DNA of 64,000 bases. Source: Streptomyces sp. T12. GTDB lineage: Bacteria > Actinomycetota > Actinomycetes > Streptomycetales > Streptomycetaceae. The notes under the pieces were generated by a model. It searched no databases, was not told the origin of the DNA, and saw only the letters and a list, made by a program, of their open reading frames with translations. Location of the stretch: contig NZ_CP117866.1 of assembly GCF_028736035.1 (NCBI RefSeq), positions 9,403,001 to 9,467,000 on the forward strand, in the 5' to 3' direction. Made by a program: the position numbers and the translations under genes. This document shows, piece after piece, positions 53,764-62,220 of the stretch. Each line of letters starts with the position of its first letter. Position 1 is the stretch's first letter.

Positions 53764-53798
53764 TTGTCTCTGAGGCAAGAAATTTGCCGGTGAGGCAA
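53764..53798 (+). promoter_or_regulatory. tandem operator candidates before the XRE-cupin gene
   Basis: Two 15-bp imperfect palindromes, TTGTCTCTGAGGCAA (53764-53778) and TTGCCGGTGAGGCAA (53784-53798), share TTGnCnnTGAGGCAA and are 20 bp apart, about two helical turns. They lie 12 bases before the ATG of a helix-turn-helix regulator, the position expected for autoregulation. Confidence 0.6.
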
Positions 53799-53810
53799 GC
53801 CTCCGGCTGA

Positions 53811-54449
53811 ATGGGGAGCATGAGCTCTCCCGAGATCGAGCCGGAGGCCGATTCGACGGGGCTGGAGGCCCTCCCCGTCGTCGCGCCCCAGCTCCGTGCG
53901 CTGCGCCGCCGCGCCTCCCTGACCCTGGAGTCCGCGGCCCGCGCCGCCGGGCTGTCGCCCGCCCACCTCTCCCGCCTGGAGACCGGGCAGCGTCAGCCCT
54001 CGCTGCCGATGCTGCTCGCGCTCGCGCGTATCTACGGTACGACCGTCTCCGGGCTGCTCGGCGAGACGGTCGCCGACCGGGACGCCGTCGTCCGCGCCGC
54101 CGACATGGAGCCGACCGCGGCGGGCGGCTGGACGTACTGGCAGGCAGGGGCGCCCGGGCGCGGGATGCAGGCCCTGCGCGTCCACGTGCCGTACGGCGCG
54201 CAGGGCGACATCGTGCGTGTGCACCCGGGCGAGGAGTGGCTCTACGTGCTCGACGGGCGGCTGCGGCTGCGCCTCGGGGACACCACGCACCGGCTCGCGC
54301 CCGGCGACAGCGCGCACTTCGACTCGCTGACCCCGCACCGCATCGCCGCCCAGGACCAGGGCGGGGTCGAGCTTCTCTTCGTCCACACCCTGCTGCAGAG
54401 TCCCACGGCCACGCTGTGCCTGGGCCCCACCCCTGGAGAGACGCCGTGA
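53811..54449 (+). CDS. XRE-family helix-turn-helix / cupin regulator
   Basis: A 212-aa transcription factor. The XRE helix-turn-helix (about residues 25-80) reads LRALRRRASLTLESAARAAG then LSPAHLSRLETGQRQPSLPM. The C-terminal cupin (about residues 125-200) has VHPGEEWLYVLDGRLRLRLGD, then LAPGDSAHFDSLTPHRI, with likely metal ligands Glu and His. This layout resembles PuuR-type sensors of small carboxylates or amines. ATG 53811 or 53820 may be the start. It follows hpnO, but the 80-bp gap with operators suggests its own promoter. The stop overlaps the start of a membrane peptide. Confidence 0.9.
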   Translation: MGSMSSPEIEPEADSTGLEALPVVAPQLRALRRRASLTLESAARAAGLSPAHLSRLETGQRQPSLPMLLALARIYGTTVSGLLGETVADRDAVVRAADMEPTAAGGWTYWQAGAPGRGMQALRVHVPYGAQGDIVRVHPGEEWLYVLDGRLRLRLGDTTHRLAPGDSAHFDSLTPHRIAAQDQGGVELLFVHTLLQSPTATLCLGPTPGETP

Positions 54450-54562
54450 GCGACCTGGAGGAGAAGTTCCCGCGTGCCCTGTGGGTGCGGCTCATCATCT
54501 ACATCGCGGTGGGGCACGTCTTCGCGGCCTTCATCTACCTGCTGTTCGAGGTGGGCGCGTAG
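54446..54562 (+). CDS. 38-aa single-pass membrane peptide
   Basis: GTG at 54446 overlaps the regulator stop (GTGA). The peptide begins with a charged stretch (SDLEEKFPRALWVR) followed by one hydrophobic helix, LIIYIAVGHVFAAFIYLLFE, and ends VGA. Its coupling to the XRE-cupin gene suggests joint function. I recall a Streptomyces family (DUF6126) with this size and position but could not verify. Possible roles are membrane tethering or a tiny transporter subunit; none is proven. Confidence 0.75.
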   Translation: MSDLEEKFPRALWVRLIIYIAVGHVFAAFIYLLFEVGA

Positions 54563-54591
54563 TAGGCACGGGCGCGTGACGGCGTCCGAGG

Positions 54592-55389
54592 TCAGTCGAG
54601 GAGCCGCTCGCGCAGGCGCTCCCGGATCTCCGGGGTGACCCCCAGGGCCTGCTCCAGGTAGGTGTCGACGCCGCCCCATGTCTCCTCGATCGTCTCGAAG
54701 GCAGCCGTCAGATACTCGGCGCGCGCGTCGAAGAGCGGGCTGAGCAGCTCCATGACCTCGGGGGAGTAGGCCGAGGCGGAGCTGCTGCTGCGGTGCACCT
54801 TGTAGCGGCGGTGCTTGGCGTTGGACTCCAGGTAGTCGGTGAGGATCGCCTCACGCTCGACGCCGAGGGCGAGCAGTGTCACGGCGATGGACAGGCCGGC
54901 GCGGTCCTTGCCGGCCGCGCAGTGCATGAGGGCGGGGACGCTGTCGTCCGCGAGCGTGTGCAGCACCTGGGAGTGCTCGGCGGTGCGCTCCTTGATGATC
55001 GTGCGGTAGGAGGTGATCATCCGGCCCGCGGCCTTGCCGTCCGAAAGGATCTCCCGGAGCTGGTCGAGGTTGCCGTCGCGGACCATCTTCCAGAACTCGG
55101 CGCCGTCCGCCGGATCGGACAGCGGCAGGTTCAGGTTGCGCACGCCCGCAAGCTCGACGTCCGGCCCTTCGAGCTTCTGGTCGGCCGCGTTGCGGAAGTC
55201 GAAGATCGTGTGCAGGCCCAGGGAGTCCAGGAACGCGGCGTCCTCCTCGGTAGCGTGCGCGAGGTGGCCGCTGCGGAACAGCACTCCGTGCCGCACCCGC
55301 CGTCCGTCCACGGTCGGCAGTCCGCCCACATCGCGGAAGTTGCGAACTCCGGCCAGTTCGGGCTCGGTCGACGGGATCTGCTGCGTCAC
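54592..55389 (-). CDS. tyrosine/serine protein phosphatase (PTP-like)
   Basis: A 265-aa phosphatase of the bacterial PtpB/MptpB type. The P-loop LMHCAAGKDRAGLS contains Cys-x5-Arg; NFRDVGGLPTVDGRRVR near the N-terminus and FDFRNAADQKLEGPD are also family features. The C-terminal helices include YSPEVMELLSPLF. GTG at 55389 follows GGAGGAG. MptpB-like enzymes can dephosphorylate pTyr, pSer and phosphoinositides. It is divergent from the GH36 gene with 180 bp between. The very long frame that continues upstream past 55389 is a GC-bias shadow of that gene. Confidence 0.9.
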   Translation of the reverse strand: MTQQIPSTEPELAGVRNFRDVGGLPTVDGRRVRHGVLFRSGHLAHATEEDAAFLDSLGLHTIFDFRNAADQKLEGPDVELAGVRNLNLPLSDPADGAEFWKMVRDGNLDQLREILSDGKAAGRMITSYRTIIKERTAEHSQVLHTLADDSVPALMHCAAGKDRAGLSIAVTLLALGVEREAILTDYLESNAKHRRYKVHRSSSSASAYSPEVMELLSPLFDARAEYLTAAFETIEETWGGVDTYLEQALGVTPEIRERLRERLLD

Positions 55390-55569
55390 GGGGGCTCCTC
55401 CCAGTCGGCCCCGACGGCGCGGCTCGGCGGTGCGGCCGACGGGGTGCCTTCCCGACGATACGACATGGGTTCCTGGGCCAATGAGTTGTCCACAGGCGTT
55501 GCCCCGGAGAGGCGCGGCCCCTGATGATGTTGGTACTTGATCGCACCTGTTCGCATCTGTGAGGGCTTG

Positions 55570-57639
55570 ATGCTGGAGATCTCCGACAACGGCCGTACGT
55601 GGCTCCTGACCGGGCCGACCAGCAGTTACGCCATCCATCTGACCGACGGCGACGAACTCCTGCACCTGCACTGGGGGCCACGGATCGCCCTCGCCGACGC
55701 CGAGGCCCTCGCCGTACGCCCGCTGCCGGAGTACTGGCCCTTCGAGTCCCCGCTCGACGGACGCGAGGAGTACCCCGTCGAGGGTGGCCCCCGCTTCGTA
55801 CGGCCCGCCCTGTCCGTGCGCGCCGAGGAGCGGCGCGGCACCGAGTGGGGCTTCGAGCACTACGAGGCCGAGGGCGACGAGCTGCGGTTGCGCTTTGGTG
55901 ACGGCGGACTGGACGTCACCCTGCACTACCGGATGCGCGGGGACGTCGTGGAGCGCTGGATGACCCTGGACAACCACGGGTCCGCCCTGGAACTGCTGCG
56001 CGCCGACTCGGCCACCTGGACGCTGCCCGACCGGGAGGACTGGCGGCTGTCCCAGTTGCACGGCCGCTGGGGCGCCGAGTCCCGGCTGGCGCGGTCCCCG
56101 CTCACCTACGGTGAGAAGGTCATCGGCAGCCGGCGCGGGCACACCGGCCACCAGCACCTGCCGTGGGTCGCGCTCGACACGGACGCCACCGAGGAGCGTG
56201 GCGAGGTCTACGGCTGCGCCCTCGGCTGGTCCGGGTCCTGGCGCATCGCCGTGGCCCAACTCCCGGACGCGCGCGTGCAGATCACCGGCGGGGCCGGTCA
56301 CGACGACTCGGGCTTGCTGCGGCTGGCGGCGGGGGAGTCCTTCGTGACGCCCGTCTTCGCCGGGTTGTGGAGCGACGGTGGCTTCGGCGGGGCGAGCCGG
56401 GCCTGGCACGCGTATCAGCGCGCGTATGTGATCCCGGACGCCGACCGGGACCGGCCGGTGCTGTTCAATTCCTGGGAGGCGACGGAGTTCGACATCTCCG
56501 AGGAGCAGCAGAGTGTGCTCGCGCGGCGGGCCGCGGCCATCGGCGTCGAGCTGTTCGTGGTCGACGACGGCTGGTTCGGGACGCGCACCAGCGACCGCGC
56601 CGGGCTCGGCGACTGGGCGCCCAACCCCGACCGCTTCCCGTCGGGCCTCAAGCCGCTCGCCGAGTACGTGCACGCGCTCGGGATGCAGTTCGGCATCTGG
56701 GTCGAACCGGAAATGGTCAATCCGGACAGCGAGCTGTATCGCGCCCACCCGGACTGGGTGCAGCATCAAACGGGACGAAAGCGGACGGAATTCCGCAATC
56801 AGCTCGTACTGAACCTCGCACGCGACGACGTCCAGGAGTACCTCTGGGAGCAGCTCGACGGGCTCCTCTCCAGCGCCCCCATCGACTATGTGAAGTGGGA
56901 CTTCAACCGTTGCTTCACCGACGCCGGCTGGCCCGGTGAGCCGTACCCGCAGCGCCTGTGGGTCGACCACGTGCGCGCCCTGTACCGCCTGCTGGACCGG
57001 CTGCGTGCCGCTCACCCGGGCGTCGCCTTCGAGTCCTGCTCGGGCGGTGGCGGGCGGATCGACCTCGGCGTGCTGAGCCGCACGGACCAGGTGTGGACCT
57101 CGGACAACACCGACCCCCTCGACCGGCTCGCCATCCAGCACGGCTTCAGTCAGATCCACCCGGCCAGGGTCATGGCCGCCTGGGTCACCGACAGCCCGAA
57201 CGCCATGCTCAACCACCGTGCCAGCTCGCTGCGCTTCCGGTTCGTGAGCGCCATGGCGGGAGTGCTCGGCGTCGGCGGCGATCTCACCCGGTGGAGCGAG
57301 GACGAGCTCGCCGAGGCCGGGAAGTGGGTGACGCTCTACAAGGAGATCCGGCCCGTGGTGCAGCGTGGCGACCTCTATCGGCTGCGGCCGCCGCGGGGCG
57401 GGCTGAGCGCGGTGCAGTACGTGCTGGGGGACGAGACGGTCGTCCTCGCCTGGCTCCAGGCCCAGAGTTACGGCGAGGCCGTCCCAGCGCTGCGGCTGCG
57501 CGCTCTCGACCCGACAGCATCGTACGAATGCCTTGAAACGGGCGAAATTCACAGAGGTGCCGTATTGGCGCATCATGGACTGCGCACCGGCTTGCGTGGC
57601 GACCTTGATGCGACGGTTATCCGACTGCGTCGCATCTAG
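55570..57639 (+). CDS. GH36 alpha-galactosidase
   Basis: A 689-aa glycoside hydrolase removing terminal alpha-galactose. The N-terminal beta-sandwich (about residues 1-300) precedes a TIM barrel: LFVVDDGWFGTRTSDRAGLGDW, FGIWVEPEMVNPDS, the nucleophile Asp in DYVKWDFNR, FESCSGGGGRIDLGVL, and the acid/base Asp in WTSDNTDPLDR. The ATG at 55570 follows GAGGG. No signal peptide, so it is cytoplasmic and needs an importer not encoded here. Two imperfect 10-bp repeats (TCGCACCTGT and TCGCATCTGT, 55541-55560) precede it. Confidence 0.93.
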   Translation: MLEISDNGRTWLLTGPTSSYAIHLTDGDELLHLHWGPRIALADAEALAVRPLPEYWPFESPLDGREEYPVEGGPRFVRPALSVRAEERRGTEWGFEHYEAEGDELRLRFGDGGLDVTLHYRMRGDVVERWMTLDNHGSALELLRADSATWTLPDREDWRLSQLHGRWGAESRLARSPLTYGEKVIGSRRGHTGHQHLPWVALDTDATEERGEVYGCALGWSGSWRIAVAQLPDARVQITGGAGHDDSGLLRLAAGESFVTPVFAGLWSDGGFGGASRAWHAYQRAYVIPDADRDRPVLFNSWEATEFDISEEQQSVLARRAAAIGVELFVVDDGWFGTRTSDRAGLGDWAPNPDRFPSGLKPLAEYVHALGMQFGIWVEPEMVNPDSELYRAHPDWVQHQTGRKRTEFRNQLVLNLARDDVQEYLWEQLDGLLSSAPIDYVKWDFNRCFTDAGWPGEPYPQRLWVDHVRALYRLLDRLRAAHPGVAFESCSGGGGRIDLGVLSRTDQVWTSDNTDPLDRLAIQHGFSQIHPARVMAAWVTDSPNAMLNHRASSLRFRFVSAMAGVLGVGGDLTRWSEDELAEAGKWVTLYKEIRPVVQRGDLYRLRPPRGGLSAVQYVLGDETVVLAWLQAQSYGEAVPALRLRALDPTASYECLETGEIHRGAVLAHHGLRTGLRGDLDATVIRLRRI

Positions 57640-57884
57640 GAGTTCTGTCCGAATTGGCGCCTTCATTCCAACTCGCTCTGGAGCAAAGGAAGCTGGAGCG
57701 GTGCCACGTGAGGAGCGTCATATTCGTGACCGTGCGTCGCCCGTCATGTTCACGTAATACACGTGGCTTTCAAGGGGTTTTGAGTCGGGCGGCGCCCCGA
57801 TAATCCACGGAGGGTGACCGGTAATTCCCACAAGGGATCAACAGGAACGCATTCGGACGGAACCTCTCACTTGTTCCCTTGCGT
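57640..57884 (+). other. non-coding region upstream of the riboswitch
   Basis: After the GH36 stop, about 245 bp contain no convincing gene or hairpin. The sequence is relatively AT-rich for this genome (for example TCACGTAATACACGTGG near 57750), as expected of a promoter region for the LysM-M23 gene. The short ORFs in it lack ribosome sites. Confidence 0.4.
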
Positions 57885-58085
57885 CTTCCTCGCTTACGTT
57901 CGCCACCAATCCGGACGGACGCCTAATCCTGCCGCCGACCGGATCCCGCGCAAACTCACCCGTGTACGGCAGGAGCGGGGGACCCACAGGTACAACCGCC
58001 TGTTCCGGTCTCCGGAACGGCTTGGGGTCAAGTCGCGTCCCGACGTGACCGGGCATCTCCAGCCCGCACCCGACAGCTCACCTCG
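57885..58085 (+). promoter_or_regulatory. ydaO-type cyclic-di-AMP riboswitch (probable)
   Basis: The 5' leader of the LysM-M23 gene holds elements I associate with actinobacterial ydaO leaders: GACGCCTAATCCTGCCG (about 57920), its partner CGGCAGGAGCGGGGGACCCA (about 57967), CTTGGGGTCAAGTCGCG, then CCGGGC and the tail CGACAGCTCACCTCGCAGGCG (about 58070). CCTGCCG and CGGCAGG can pair. ydaO riboswitches control wall-hydrolase genes in Streptomyces, repressing them when c-di-AMP is high. Boundaries are approximate and no covariance model was run. Confidence 0.7.
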
Positions 58086-58108
58086 CAGGCGCCGGAGAGG
58101 AATTCGCC

Positions 58109-59044
58109 ATGCCCGCGAAGGGTAAGCACCGCCGTCCGAAGTCCCAGCGCTTCACCCGCTCCATCGCCGTCGCCGGAACCGGTGGCGCCGCTCTCGCCCT
58201 CCCGCTCATCGGGGCCACGGGTGCCCACGCCGCTCCCTCTCAGTCCGTTTCGGAAAAGGCCGTTCAGTCTCTTCCGTCCGCCGAGAAGAAGGCGGTCCAG
58301 AAGAAGGCCGCCGAGAAGAAGACGGGTGTGCGGACCTATTCGGTGAGGGTCGGCGACTACCTCTCGAAGATCGCCGACGAGCAGAACGTCAGCGGTGGCT
58401 GGAAGAAGCTCTACGCCGACAACCGCGAGGCCGTCGGCGAGGACCCGTCGCTGATCCACCCCGGCCTGAAGCTCACGATCGGCAAGAAGGCTGCGGCGAG
58501 CGCCCCCAAGTCCTCGTCGCCTTCCTCTTCTTCCTCCTCTTCGGCGCCCTCCAAGGACTCGTCCGCTGAGAAGTCCTCCGCCGCGAAGAAGACGACCACG
58601 GCCGCCCGGAGCGCCGAGACCACCAGCACCGCCAGTGGCTTCTCCGCCCCCGTCGCCGGTGCCGCCGTCAGCACCGCCTACAAGGTGGCGGGCAGCATGT
58701 GGTCCAGCGGCTACCACACCGGCGTGGACTTCGTGACCCCGACCGGTACCGCGCTGAAGGCCGTGGGCGCGGGCACGGTCGTCTCCGCGGGCTGGGGCGG
58801 CGCCTACGGCAACCAGGTCGTCGTCCAGCTCGCCGACGGCTACTACGCCCAGTACGCCCACCTGTCGTCGCTCTCCGTCTCGGCCGGCCAGGCCGTGACC
58901 GCGGGCCAGCAGCTCGGCCTCTCCGGCGCGACCGGCAACGTGACCGGCCCGCACCTCCACTTCGAGGTCCGCACCACGCCGGACTACGGCTCGGACGTGG
59001 ACCCGGTCGCCTACCTCCGCTCGAAGGGCATCCCGGTCGGCTGA
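58109..59044 (+). CDS. secreted LysM / M23 peptidoglycan hydrolase
   Basis: A 311-aa exported wall endopeptidase. The basic N-terminus plus SIAVAGTGGAALALPLIG then ATGAHAAP forms the signal peptide. A LysM peptidoglycan-binding domain (about residues 72-125) reads RTYSVRVGDYLSKIADEQNV, ending HPGLKLTIG. A Ser/Ala/Lys-rich linker follows, then the M23 domain with zinc ligands in SGYHTGVDFVTPTG (His and Asp) and PHLHFEVR (HxH). GGAGAGG precedes the ATG. Probably used in germination or growth remodelling and controlled by the riboswitch in its leader. Confidence 0.93.
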   Translation: MPAKGKHRRPKSQRFTRSIAVAGTGGAALALPLIGATGAHAAPSQSVSEKAVQSLPSAEKKAVQKKAAEKKTGVRTYSVRVGDYLSKIADEQNVSGGWKKLYADNREAVGEDPSLIHPGLKLTIGKKAAASAPKSSSPSSSSSSSAPSKDSSAEKSSAAKKTTTAARSAETTSTASGFSAPVAGAAVSTAYKVAGSMWSSGYHTGVDFVTPTGTALKAVGAGTVVSAGWGGAYGNQVVVQLADGYYAQYAHLSSLSVSAGQAVTAGQQLGLSGATGNVTGPHLHFEVRTTPDYGSDVDPVAYLRSKGIPVG

Positions 59045-59080
59045 CGACCGCCTTCCTCGCAACCACCTGCCTGACACGCA

Positions 59081-59120
59081 ACCGAAGGCCGGACCTCGAT
59101 CCCCGGGTCCGGCCTTCGGT
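59081..59120 (+). terminator. strong hairpin terminator after the M23 gene
   Basis: ACCGAAGGCCGGACC and GGTCCGGCCTTCGGT pair perfectly over 15 bp with a ten-base loop, 37 bases after the stop. Confidence 0.9.
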
Positions 59121-59225
59121 GTGTCCGGCCTTGCTCGTTCATGATCGTTCCATTGCGGTCTTGTGGTAGAGGTGTCCAAGGTGTCGACAGTGCGGGGAGG
59201 GTGAGGACACAGTGATCTCCGTTAG

Positions 59226-59241
59226 GGTGCAAGCGCTTTCT
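59226..59241 (+). promoter_or_regulatory. LacI-type operator before the rhamnogalacturonan genes
   Basis: GTGCAAGCGCTTTCTG contains the palindrome AAGCGCTT centred on the GC step typical of LacI-family operators, 20 bases upstream of the esterase start. The regulator gene itself is not in the window. Confidence 0.5.
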
Positions 59242-59260
59242 GCGGCTCATGGAGGTTCCC

Positions 59261-60322
59261 GTGTCCGGCGTCGACAGACGTACGTCCCTGGCCGCCGCGG
59301 TGGCCGTGGGGTTGCTCCTCGGTGCCCAGCAGCCCGCTTTGGCGTCCGGTGACCCGAACGTCGTACGGCCTGACGACAGGCGTCTGGCCTACGAGGGGCA
59401 CTGGGGCCGGACCGCCGAGGCGGCCACCACCGTCAACTCGGGCTCCCGGCTGAGGTTCCGCTTCACCGGCAGCAGTATCCACGCTCTCTTCGACGTCGCC
59501 TCGATCACCGTGCCCGCGCAGGTCTATGTGTCGGTCGACGGCAGGCCGAAGCGGCTGCGCGCGGTCGACCGGAGCGATCTGGAGATCACGGCGGAGGGTC
59601 GGGGACCCCACTCGGTCGAGATCTCCGTCAAGGACGTCTTCTCCCGGGCCAACCGCTGGACTCCGCCGCTTGAGACGGGTGTCGTCCTGACCGGACTGCG
59701 CCTCGGCGACGGCGGACACCTGCTGCATCAACCTGCTCGCAGCGCCCGGAAGTTGGTCTTCTACGGCGACTCCATCACGCAGGGCGTCATGGCTCTGTGC
59801 GAGGTGAACACCTCCGACTGCGCCGACGGGACAGCGGCCTACCCCACACTCGTCGCCGACGCCCTGCGCGCCTCGCTCACTCAGGTCGGCTTCGGTCGCC
59901 AGGGTGTGATCCAGACCGGCAACGGGGGAGTGCCGGCCGCGGCGGACGCGTACGGCTGGAACCACGTGGGCTCCCGGGCCGATTCCGACCGCCGGGCCGA
60001 CGTGATCGTGGTGAACCAGGGCACCAACGACGCGACGTACGGCTCGGACGCATTCCGGGCGGCCTATCGTGCCTACCTCGACCAGCTGCGGGCCGCCGCG
60101 CCGCACGCCCGCATCCTCGCGCTGCGCCCGTTCAACGGCGCACACGCCGACGACATCGCCGCCGTGGTCGGTGAACTCGCCGACCCGCGCACCGAGTTCG
60201 TCGACACGACCGACTGGCTCTCCCCGGCGGACGGTGACTTCAACGGCACCGTCCACCCCAGCGCCCAAGGCCATCGCAGGGTGGCCGACCGACTGATCGC
60301 CCTGCTCGCAAAGGAGCTCTAG
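59261..60322 (+). CDS. secreted SGNH/GDSL carbohydrate esterase (CE2-like)
   Basis: A 353-aa exported esterase. GTG 59261 is chosen because GGAGG lies five bases before it, while the in-frame ATG at 59249 would sit on that ribosome site. The signal peptide (DRRTSLAAAVAVGLLLGA then QQPALAS) follows. Residues about 30-160 are a jelly-roll domain. The SGNH part starts VFYGDSITQG with the nucleophile Ser, has the Asn block in VNQGTNDATYG, and ends with Asp-x-x-His in NGTVHPSAQGH. CE2-like enzymes deacetylate plant polysaccharides. The downstream PL11 lyase begins by sharing one base with this stop. Confidence 0.88.
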   Translation: MSGVDRRTSLAAAVAVGLLLGAQQPALASGDPNVVRPDDRRLAYEGHWGRTAEAATTVNSGSRLRFRFTGSSIHALFDVASITVPAQVYVSVDGRPKRLRAVDRSDLEITAEGRGPHSVEISVKDVFSRANRWTPPLETGVVLTGLRLGDGGHLLHQPARSARKLVFYGDSITQGVMALCEVNTSDCADGTAAYPTLVADALRASLTQVGFGRQGVIQTGNGGVPAAADAYGWNHVGSRADSDRRADVIVVNQGTNDATYGSDAFRAAYRAYLDQLRAAAPHARILALRPFNGAHADDIAAVVGELADPRTEFVDTTDWLSPADGDFNGTVHPSAQGHRRVADRLIALLAKEL

Positions 60323-62220
60323 TGGGCCTCGACCGACGCCGAAGAATCGGTGCCGTCGCCGCCGCGACCCTGCTGGCCGGCCTGTTCTCCGCGCCCGCCG
60401 GCCACTCCGCGGAGAAACCGCACCGGATCGTGGAGAACCTGGACCGCGGCCTGGTCGCCGTCCCCTCCGGCGGAGGAACCTTCCTCAGCTGGCGGCTCCT
60501 CGGCACCGAGTACGCGCGGTACGGCGACGCCCTCGCCTTCAACGTGTACAAGAACGGGCGGCGACTGAACCGCGCCCCGGTGACCAAGTCGACGACATAC
60601 CAGGACAACACCCCCGGCACGGGCACGTACACCGTGCGCGCGATCGTGAGCGGACGTGAGCAGCGGCCGAGCCCGGCCGCTCTCGACCTCGCGCAGGGCT
60701 ACGCCGAGATCCCGCTCGCCGCCGCCGACGGCTACACCGTGCAGCACGCCTGGCCCGGCGACCTCGACGGCGACGGACGCTACGAACTCGTCGTCAGCCG
60801 CCTCTCGCAGACCCGCGACAAGCCCGATCTGCTGGAGGCGTACACCCTCACCGACGAGCGGCTCTGGCGCGTGGACCTCGGCCCCGGCTCGTACACGCAG
60901 GTCGGCGGCAACGGCGCCAACGACCCCGCGCCCGCCGCGATCAGCGGTTCGTCGGCGATCGGCGGCTACCGCAACGACGACAACGTCACGGTGTACGACC
61001 TCGACGGCGACGGCAGGGCCGAGGTGCTGGTGCACACCGCCGACGGCACCACCTTCGCCGACGGTTCGAAGGTCACCGTCGCCTCGCCCGCGAACCAGTT
61101 CGTCTCCGTGATCGACGGCGCGACCGGCACCGAGCTCACCCGGCAGCCCGTACCCGACGACTTCGCGACCGACGGCCCGTCCGGCGGCCACTTCGGCATC
61201 GCCTACCTCGACGGCGCACACCCCAGCCTCGTCACGAAGCTGGTCACGCGCGTCGGCGCCCGGCGCGGAGCCTTCCGCATCCTCTTCCAGACCTGGGACT
61301 TCAACGGCACCGACCTGACCCGCCGTTGGAAGTACGTCGTGCCTGCCGACAGCGGCGCGACCAGCTTCCACCAGATCCGCACGGTCGACGTCGACCAGGA
61401 CGGCACGGACGAGATCGCCGACGGCAACTACGTCGTCAACAGCGACGGCACCCTCCGGTACGTCGTCGACGGCGCCGGACACGGGGACCGCTTCCACATC
61501 GCAGACCTCGACCCCGACCGCCCCGGCCTGGAGGGCTTCGCGATCCAGCAGGCGGAGCTGGGAGTCGTACCGAAGTTCCCCTGGTACTACTACGACGCCG
61601 ACACGGGCGAGCGCCTGGTGACCGGCCGGCACCCCGCCGACTGGGAGAACGACACCGACATCGACGTCGGCCGCGGCAGCACCGGCGACATCGACCCGAA
61701 CCACCCCGGCTACGAGTACTGGACCTCCACCGCCGACGTCACCGCACCGGGCGCGGGCGTCTACAACGTCCAGGACGGCAAGGTCTCCACGACCACGCCC
61801 AGCATCAACTTCCGTATCTGGTGGGACGGTGACAAGGCGTCAGAGCTCCTCGACCACACGCACGTCGAGAAGTGGGACCCGGCGACCCGGACCAGCGCGA
61901 AGATCTTCGAGCCCTCGGGTGTCGTGTCGGGTCCCCGCAACGCGACCCCGTTCTACGGCGACATCCTCGGCGACTGGCGCGAGGAGATCCTCGCCGAGAC
62001 CGCCGACCACACCGCACTGCGCCTCTGCACCACCATCGAGCCCACGAGGACGCGCCTCTACACCCTCGCCCAGAACCCCGAGTACCGCCTCGGCTGGACC
62101 GTGCGGGGCTACCTGCAGTCGACGTACACGGACTACTACCTCGGCACCGAGACCCGTCGCGTGCCGAAGCCCACGATCACTCTCCCGGAAGGGGACGTCT
62201 CCCATGACGACCACGCGTAG
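60322..62220 (+). CDS. secreted rhamnogalacturonan lyase (PL11)
   Basis: A 632-aa exported polysaccharide lyase that cuts rhamnogalacturonan I, the pectin backbone, by beta-elimination. The signal sequence is short (RRRRIGAVAAATLLAGLF then SAPAGHSA). The eight-bladed propeller shows calcium-binding Asp-rich loops such as GDLDGDGRYELV, YDLDGDGRAEVLVH and VDVDQDGTDEIADG. Conserved PL11 segments are AWPGDLDGDG, TDGPSGGHFGIAYLDG and GDWREEILAE. GTG start shares a base with the esterase stop (TAGTG). No cellulose-binding domain is attached. The enzyme class is confident; endo- or exo- mode is not determinable here. Confidence 0.92.
   Translation: MGLDRRRRIGAVAAATLLAGLFSAPAGHSAEKPHRIVENLDRGLVAVPSGGGTFLSWRLLGTEYARYGDALAFNVYKNGRRLNRAPVTKSTTYQDNTPGTGTYTVRAIVSGREQRPSPAALDLAQGYAEIPLAAADGYTVQHAWPGDLDGDGRYELVVSRLSQTRDKPDLLEAYTLTDERLWRVDLGPGSYTQVGGNGANDPAPAAISGSSAIGGYRNDDNVTVYDLDGDGRAEVLVHTADGTTFADGSKVTVASPANQFVSVIDGATGTELTRQPVPDDFATDGPSGGHFGIAYLDGAHPSLVTKLVTRVGARRGAFRILFQTWDFNGTDLTRRWKYVVPADSGATSFHQIRTVDVDQDGTDEIADGNYVVNSDGTLRYVVDGAGHGDRFHIADLDPDRPGLEGFAIQQAELGVVPKFPWYYYDADTGERLVTGRHPADWENDTDIDVGRGSTGDIDPNHPGYEYWTSTADVTAPGAGVYNVQDGKVSTTTPSINFRIWWDGDKASELLDHTHVEKWDPATRTSAKIFEPSGVVSGPRNATPFYGDILGDWREEILAETADHTALRLCTTIEPTRTRLYTLAQNPEYRLGWTVRGYLQSTYTDYYLGTETRRVPKPTITLPEGDVSHDDHA

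Noticed and set aside
55541..55560. Two 10-bp near-repeats (TCGCACCTGT, TCGCATCTGT) before the GH36 gene as an operator
   Set aside because: Only two short imperfect copies without symmetry; chance is a sufficient explanation.
54592..57666. 1024-codon open frame on the minus strand
   Set aside because: Only its first 265 codons from the 3' end (54592-55389) encode a recognisable protein. The rest mirrors the GH36 gene on the plus strand, whose catalytic motifs are intact, and arises from GC-rich third positions.
57814..58125. 103-codon ORF across the region before the M23 gene
   Set aside because: No ribosome site, runs through riboswitch-like conserved blocks and overlaps the ATG of the hydrolase gene in another frame.
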